A DNA stretch of 29,435 nt from Ectocarpus siliculosus (Eukaryota > Sar > Phaeophyceae > Ectocarpales > Ectocarpaceae): contig FN649744.1 in NCBI GenBank assembly GCA_000310025.1, positions 831,821 through 861,255 of the forward strand, written 5' to 3'. Each line of letters begins with the position of its first letter. Within the stretch, counting starts at the first letter, position 1. Position numbers and translations under genes: made by a program. The notes under the pieces are model-generated. The model did no database searches and was not told the DNA's origin. It worked only from the letters and a program-made list of their open reading frames with translations. This document shows, one piece after another, positions 29,055 through 29,435 of this stretch.

Positions 29055-29435
29055 GTGGTGGGGAGGGGGGGGGGGGGGGTGGCGGGGGGGGCCCCCCCGG
29101 CCGGGGGAGGAAAACCCCCGGTTTTTTTGTCCCCGGGGTCTCCTGCCCCTGCCCCCGCCCCAAGGGGCCGCGGCGGCGGACCAGGGGGGGGGGGGCGATG
29201 CCGGGGGTGCGGCCCCCGGGCGGGGGACCGCCGAAGCTAACGGGAACCCCTTGGTGTCTGGGGGCACCAGCCCGCGGCGGCGGCCCAAGTGGGGGTACTG
29301 TCCCCCCCCACAGGGGGGCCCGGGAGCGGCGACCCCCACCCGGGGCCGAACGTCCCCGGGGGGGACCCGTCCGGAAATCAAGCTGGGGGCATTTGACGCG
29401 GCTCCACCCTGACGAGACCCTGGAGGTTCTTTCGG
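20344..29435 (+). CDS. DEAH-box (RHA-type) RNA helicase with R3H domain, YTHDC2/NIH-like; partial, spliced (coordinates span exons and introns)
   Basis: Ten exons join with agreeing phases: 20344-20446, 22826-22938, 23414-23519, 23972-24201, 25460-25615, 25988-26167, 26635-26769, 27420-27596, 28043-28215 and 28909 to about 29090. Approximate residue order: a basic Gly-rich start (1-34), R3H (about 75-115, binds single-stranded nucleic acid), a linker, then RecA1 with Walker [10 protein letters not shown] (about 241-249), motif Ia TQPRRIS, a DEVH box (about 340) and motif III SAT (about 372-374). RTFPVQ and FFLEDVL follow, then a C2HC zinc finger. The family unwinds RNA 3' to 5' using ATP. R3H before a DEAH core with an insert after RecA1 is the YTHDC2 / plant NIH layout, where the insert carries ankyrin repeats. 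RecA2, HA2 and OB parts should lie beyond the edge. The class is certain, the subfamily likely, and the first two exons tentative. Confidence 0.9.
21247..21304. repeat. Strong short hairpin, ~25 bp arms, 7-base loop
   Basis: TGGCTTCAGTATGAA and GTGTCCCCA on the left (21247-21272) pair with TGGGGACAC and TTCATACTGAAGCCA on the right (21280-21304), with a one-base gap and one mismatch. The core TGGGGACACT is also repeated directly at about 20989-21020. It lies in the first intron of the helicase model. Confidence 0.85.
22436..22757. repeat. Imperfect tandem duplication, period ~164-169 bp
   Basis: CGTTTCCCACAAAGGATATCC at 22436 recurs at 22600 as CGCTTCCAACAAGGGTTATCC. Both continue through GTGTGC-ACAT-CATGCTGT and end with ACACCACTAGCNGTAGAAACC. 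Translated locally, the copies give [16 protein letters not shown] and [16 protein letters not shown], but in different frames of the window, so a single coding exon is not supported. It lies in the first intron of the helicase model. Confidence 0.75.
22826..22938 (+). CDS. Helicase exon 2: pre-R3H segment
   Basis: Acceptor GTGCAG at 22820-22825, donor GTGTGC at 22939. It encodes [18 protein letters not shown] and [14 protein letters not shown] and ends in phase 0. The open frame extends further upstream, so the true acceptor could lie up to about 50 bases earlier; this choice makes the phase agree with exon 1. Confidence 0.65.
23215..23400. repeat. Three imperfect ~60-80 bp repeats with TTGACGTC motifs, in helicase intron 2
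   Basis: Segments beginning CTTGTGGACTTTGTCA (about 23217), CACGTGGATTTTGTCA (about 23296) and CTTGTGGGTTTTATCA (about 23356) are followed by GCGTCG or ACGTCG and a GTTGACG element. TTGACGTC occurs at 23248, 23272 and 23335. TGACGTC is the kind of core bound by bZIP proteins, but here it is more simply part of the repeat. Confidence 0.6.
23414..23519 (+). CDS. Helicase exon 3: R3H domain
   Basis: Acceptor GGCAG, donor GTGCGC. It encodes [19 protein letters not shown], then [11 protein letters not shown]. This carries the R3H hallmark R-x-x-x-H (here RKFIH), the following hydrophobic helix and the GL-x-SKS-x-G turn. The exon ends in phase 1 within the G after K, and exon 4 supplies the rest of the strand. 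Confidence 0.9.
23972..24201 (+). CDS. Helicase exon 4: end of R3H and basic linker, includes a 14-A run
   Basis: A pyrimidine tract including 15 C precedes the acceptor CCAAG. In phase 1 the exon continues R3H with GDARDITV, then KKKKN encoded by 14 consecutive A (23995-24008), a Gly-rich stretch, and a helical linker with [16 protein letters not shown] and [14 protein letters not shown]. Donor GTAGGG at 24202 runs straight into a 16-G tract and a repeat. Confidence 0.85.
24205..24356 (+). repeat. Dispersed repeat, copy Y1, beginning at a splice donor
   Basis: Starts with a 16-G run (24205-24220) right behind the donor GTA of exon 4, then GTACTCATG, CATGCC-TAGTCGT-AGACC, GCCGGGA-(GGAGCACGCC), TGGTTCTCAC, GGCTCTCACATG and GCCGTGAGGTATTCG. 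It is related to copy X (10262-10446, minus) and to the next copy, Y2. Confidence 0.8.
24371..24475 (+). repeat. Dispersed repeat, copy Y2
   Basis: Follows Y1 after a second G-rich stretch (GGGGGAGGGGGGGAGG) and repeats GCATGCCGTAGTCGTGAGACC, CCTACAATGCCGGGACAGG and CAGGCTTTCACATCACAAGG. In several positions it is closer to copy X than Y1 is. Confidence 0.75.
25460..25615 (+). CDS. Helicase exon 5: N-terminal edge of RecA1
   Basis: The in-frame TAG at 25457-25459 forms the acceptor (GCTTAG), and the exon is phase 0 at both ends, 52 codons. It encodes a basic linker followed by [19 protein letters not shown] and HQ. This corresponds to the LP-x-(W/Y)-x-x-x-x-x-I motif and the helix just before Walker A in DEAH helicases. 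Donor is GTGCGG. Confidence 0.85.
25988..26167 (+). CDS. Helicase exon 6: Walker A and motif Ia
   Basis: Acceptor GCCGCAG, donor GTGAGG, phase 0 at both ends, 60 codons. It encodes [20 protein letters not shown] (ATP phosphate-binding loop) and [20 protein letters not shown] (motif Ia, RNA contact), ending ERGEKIGGT. All are diagnostic for DEAH/RHA helicases. Confidence 0.97.
26635..26769 (+). CDS. Helicase exon 7: motif Ib/Ic region to the first half of DEVH
   Basis: Acceptor ACACAG. It encodes [29 protein letters not shown] and THVLIDE, phase 0 at both ends. The exon must end after the GAG for Glu at 26767-26769 for the next exon to give DEVHERD, which makes the intron start GCACGT, a GC donor. 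Confidence 0.95.
26827..27332. repeat. Three copies of a ~35 bp motif flanking the intron-7 element
   Basis: The motif GGTTNTCGATCGTGC followed by NATGAGTG occurs at about 26838-26875 and 27203-27235, with a weaker copy at 27298-27332 (GGTCGATCGCGCCGC, then ATGAGTGG). The first two copies also share the T-rich sequence before them and lie on either side of the inverted-repeat element. Confidence 0.6.
26901..27145. mobile_element. MITE-like element with ~55 bp terminal inverted repeats in helicase intron 7
   Basis: GAGGCGGAGAGATGGC at 26911 faces its reverse complement ending at 27133. The arms go on through CTAGACCGACTTTCA, and weaker similarity extends through TACCG-(3)-GAGGCGG on the outer side. 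The interior, about 110 bases, has no coding potential. The size and structure fit a non-autonomous DNA transposon. Target-site duplication not resolved. Confidence 0.75.
27420..27596 (+). CDS. Helicase exon 8: DEVH second half and motif III
   Basis: Acceptor CATCAG, phase 0, 59 codons. It encodes [19 protein letters not shown] (completing motif II), then [19 protein letters not shown] (motif III SAT, coupling ATP hydrolysis to unwinding) and GARTFPVQ. The exon ends after the CAG for Gln at 27594-27596; the next bases are GCGAGT, again a GC donor. Confidence 0.96.
28043..28215 (+). CDS. Helicase exon 9: start of the insert, first half of a zinc finger
   Basis: Acceptor GTGCAG, donor GTGTGT. 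It encodes [18 protein letters not shown], which follows RTFPVQ in this family, then a Gly-rich linker, an acidic helix ([10 protein letters not shown]) and [12 protein letters not shown], ending in phase 2. The Cys pair is the start of the zinc finger completed on exon 10. Confidence 0.9.
28362..28399. repeat. (TC)n microsatellite, about 19 units
   Basis: A run of TC dinucleotides in helicase intron 9, longer than the run at 8429. Confidence 0.95.
28909..29090 (+). CDS. Helicase exon 10 (3' end unclear): second half of zinc finger, poly-Gly
   Basis: The acceptor AGAGCAG has little pyrimidine before it, but phase 2 joining gives Arg then [14 protein letters not shown]. The combined finger is C-x2-C-x4-F-x5-L-x2-H-x3-C. 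Then come [20 protein letters not shown] and a poly-Gly run coded by GGC repeats. Beyond about 29055 the sequence dissolves into G and C homopolymers and the frame can no longer be trusted. Near the edge a frame gives [15 protein letters not shown], perhaps more of this protein. Confidence 0.7.
29055..29345. other. G/C homopolymer-dominated stretch, probably partly low-quality sequence
   Basis: Runs of 7 to 14 G, C or T follow one another (for example G14 then GGGGGGGGCCCCCCC and GGTTTTTTTG), unlike the rest of the window, where long homopolymers are isolated. Coding-like sequence returns at about 29375-29435. It may be true GGC/GGT-rich exon sequence whose base counts were miscalled. Confidence 0.6.

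Noticed and set aside
28662-29381. 239-codon minus-strand frame rich in Arg/Pro
   Set aside because: Antisense shadow of the GGC repeat and the G/C homopolymer region.

Overview
This window looks like nuclear DNA of a eukaryote with long introns and low gene density, most likely a photosynthetic stramenopile and plausibly a brown alga (inference). The grounds are spliceosomal exon/intron structure, moderately GC-rich sequence, homopolymer and microsatellite tracts, several diverged non-autonomous repeats, and one predicted N-terminus with the signal-peptide-plus-Phe pattern that heterokonts use for plastid import. No bacterial operon, rRNA, tRNA or CRISPR array was seen.

Layout. 1-2929: five full units and a truncated sixth unit of a ~562 bp tandem (satellite-like) array, each unit carrying its own block of 8 bp repeats; the array runs off the left edge. 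2930-3130: a small imperfect inverted-repeat element at the array edge. 3130-9370: mostly featureless, apart from a candidate secreted-protein ORF (4803-5066), a (CT)n tract and a short palindrome. 9379-9756 (-): the C-terminal catalytic part of a tyrosine recombinase, a mobile-element remnant, followed by a 73 bp duplication. 10262-10446 (-): one copy of a dispersed repeat whose two other copies lie in the helicase gene. 10522-11039 (-): a Kelch-repeat fragment with a CAG/CTG-coded serine run and a frameshift. 14270-14960: three copies of a diverged repeat in +/-/+ order. 15249-16537 (-): a hypothetical gene with a signal peptide and broken frame. 16640-17170: a ~530 bp imperfect palindrome. 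17362-17937: candidate exons on both strands. 18525-18857 (-): first exon of a predicted plastid-targeted protein. 19859-19984: a near-perfect hairpin.

The best-supported gene occupies 20344 to the right edge on the + strand. It is a DEAH/RHA-family RNA helicase with an R3H domain, resembling the YTHDC2 / plant NIH (DExH6) architecture. Ten exons can be joined with matching phases: a basic Gly/Arg-rich start, R3H, RecA1 (Walker A, motif Ia, DEVH, SAT), then an insert carrying a C2HC zinc finger whose halves lie on two exons. Two consecutive introns appear to use GC-AG borders. RecA2 and the C-terminus lie beyond the window.

The last ~300 bases before the right edge are dominated by long G and C runs and look partly like low-quality sequence. 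Since the left edge lies inside a tandem array, the window may be one whole short scaffold bounded by assembly problems (inference).
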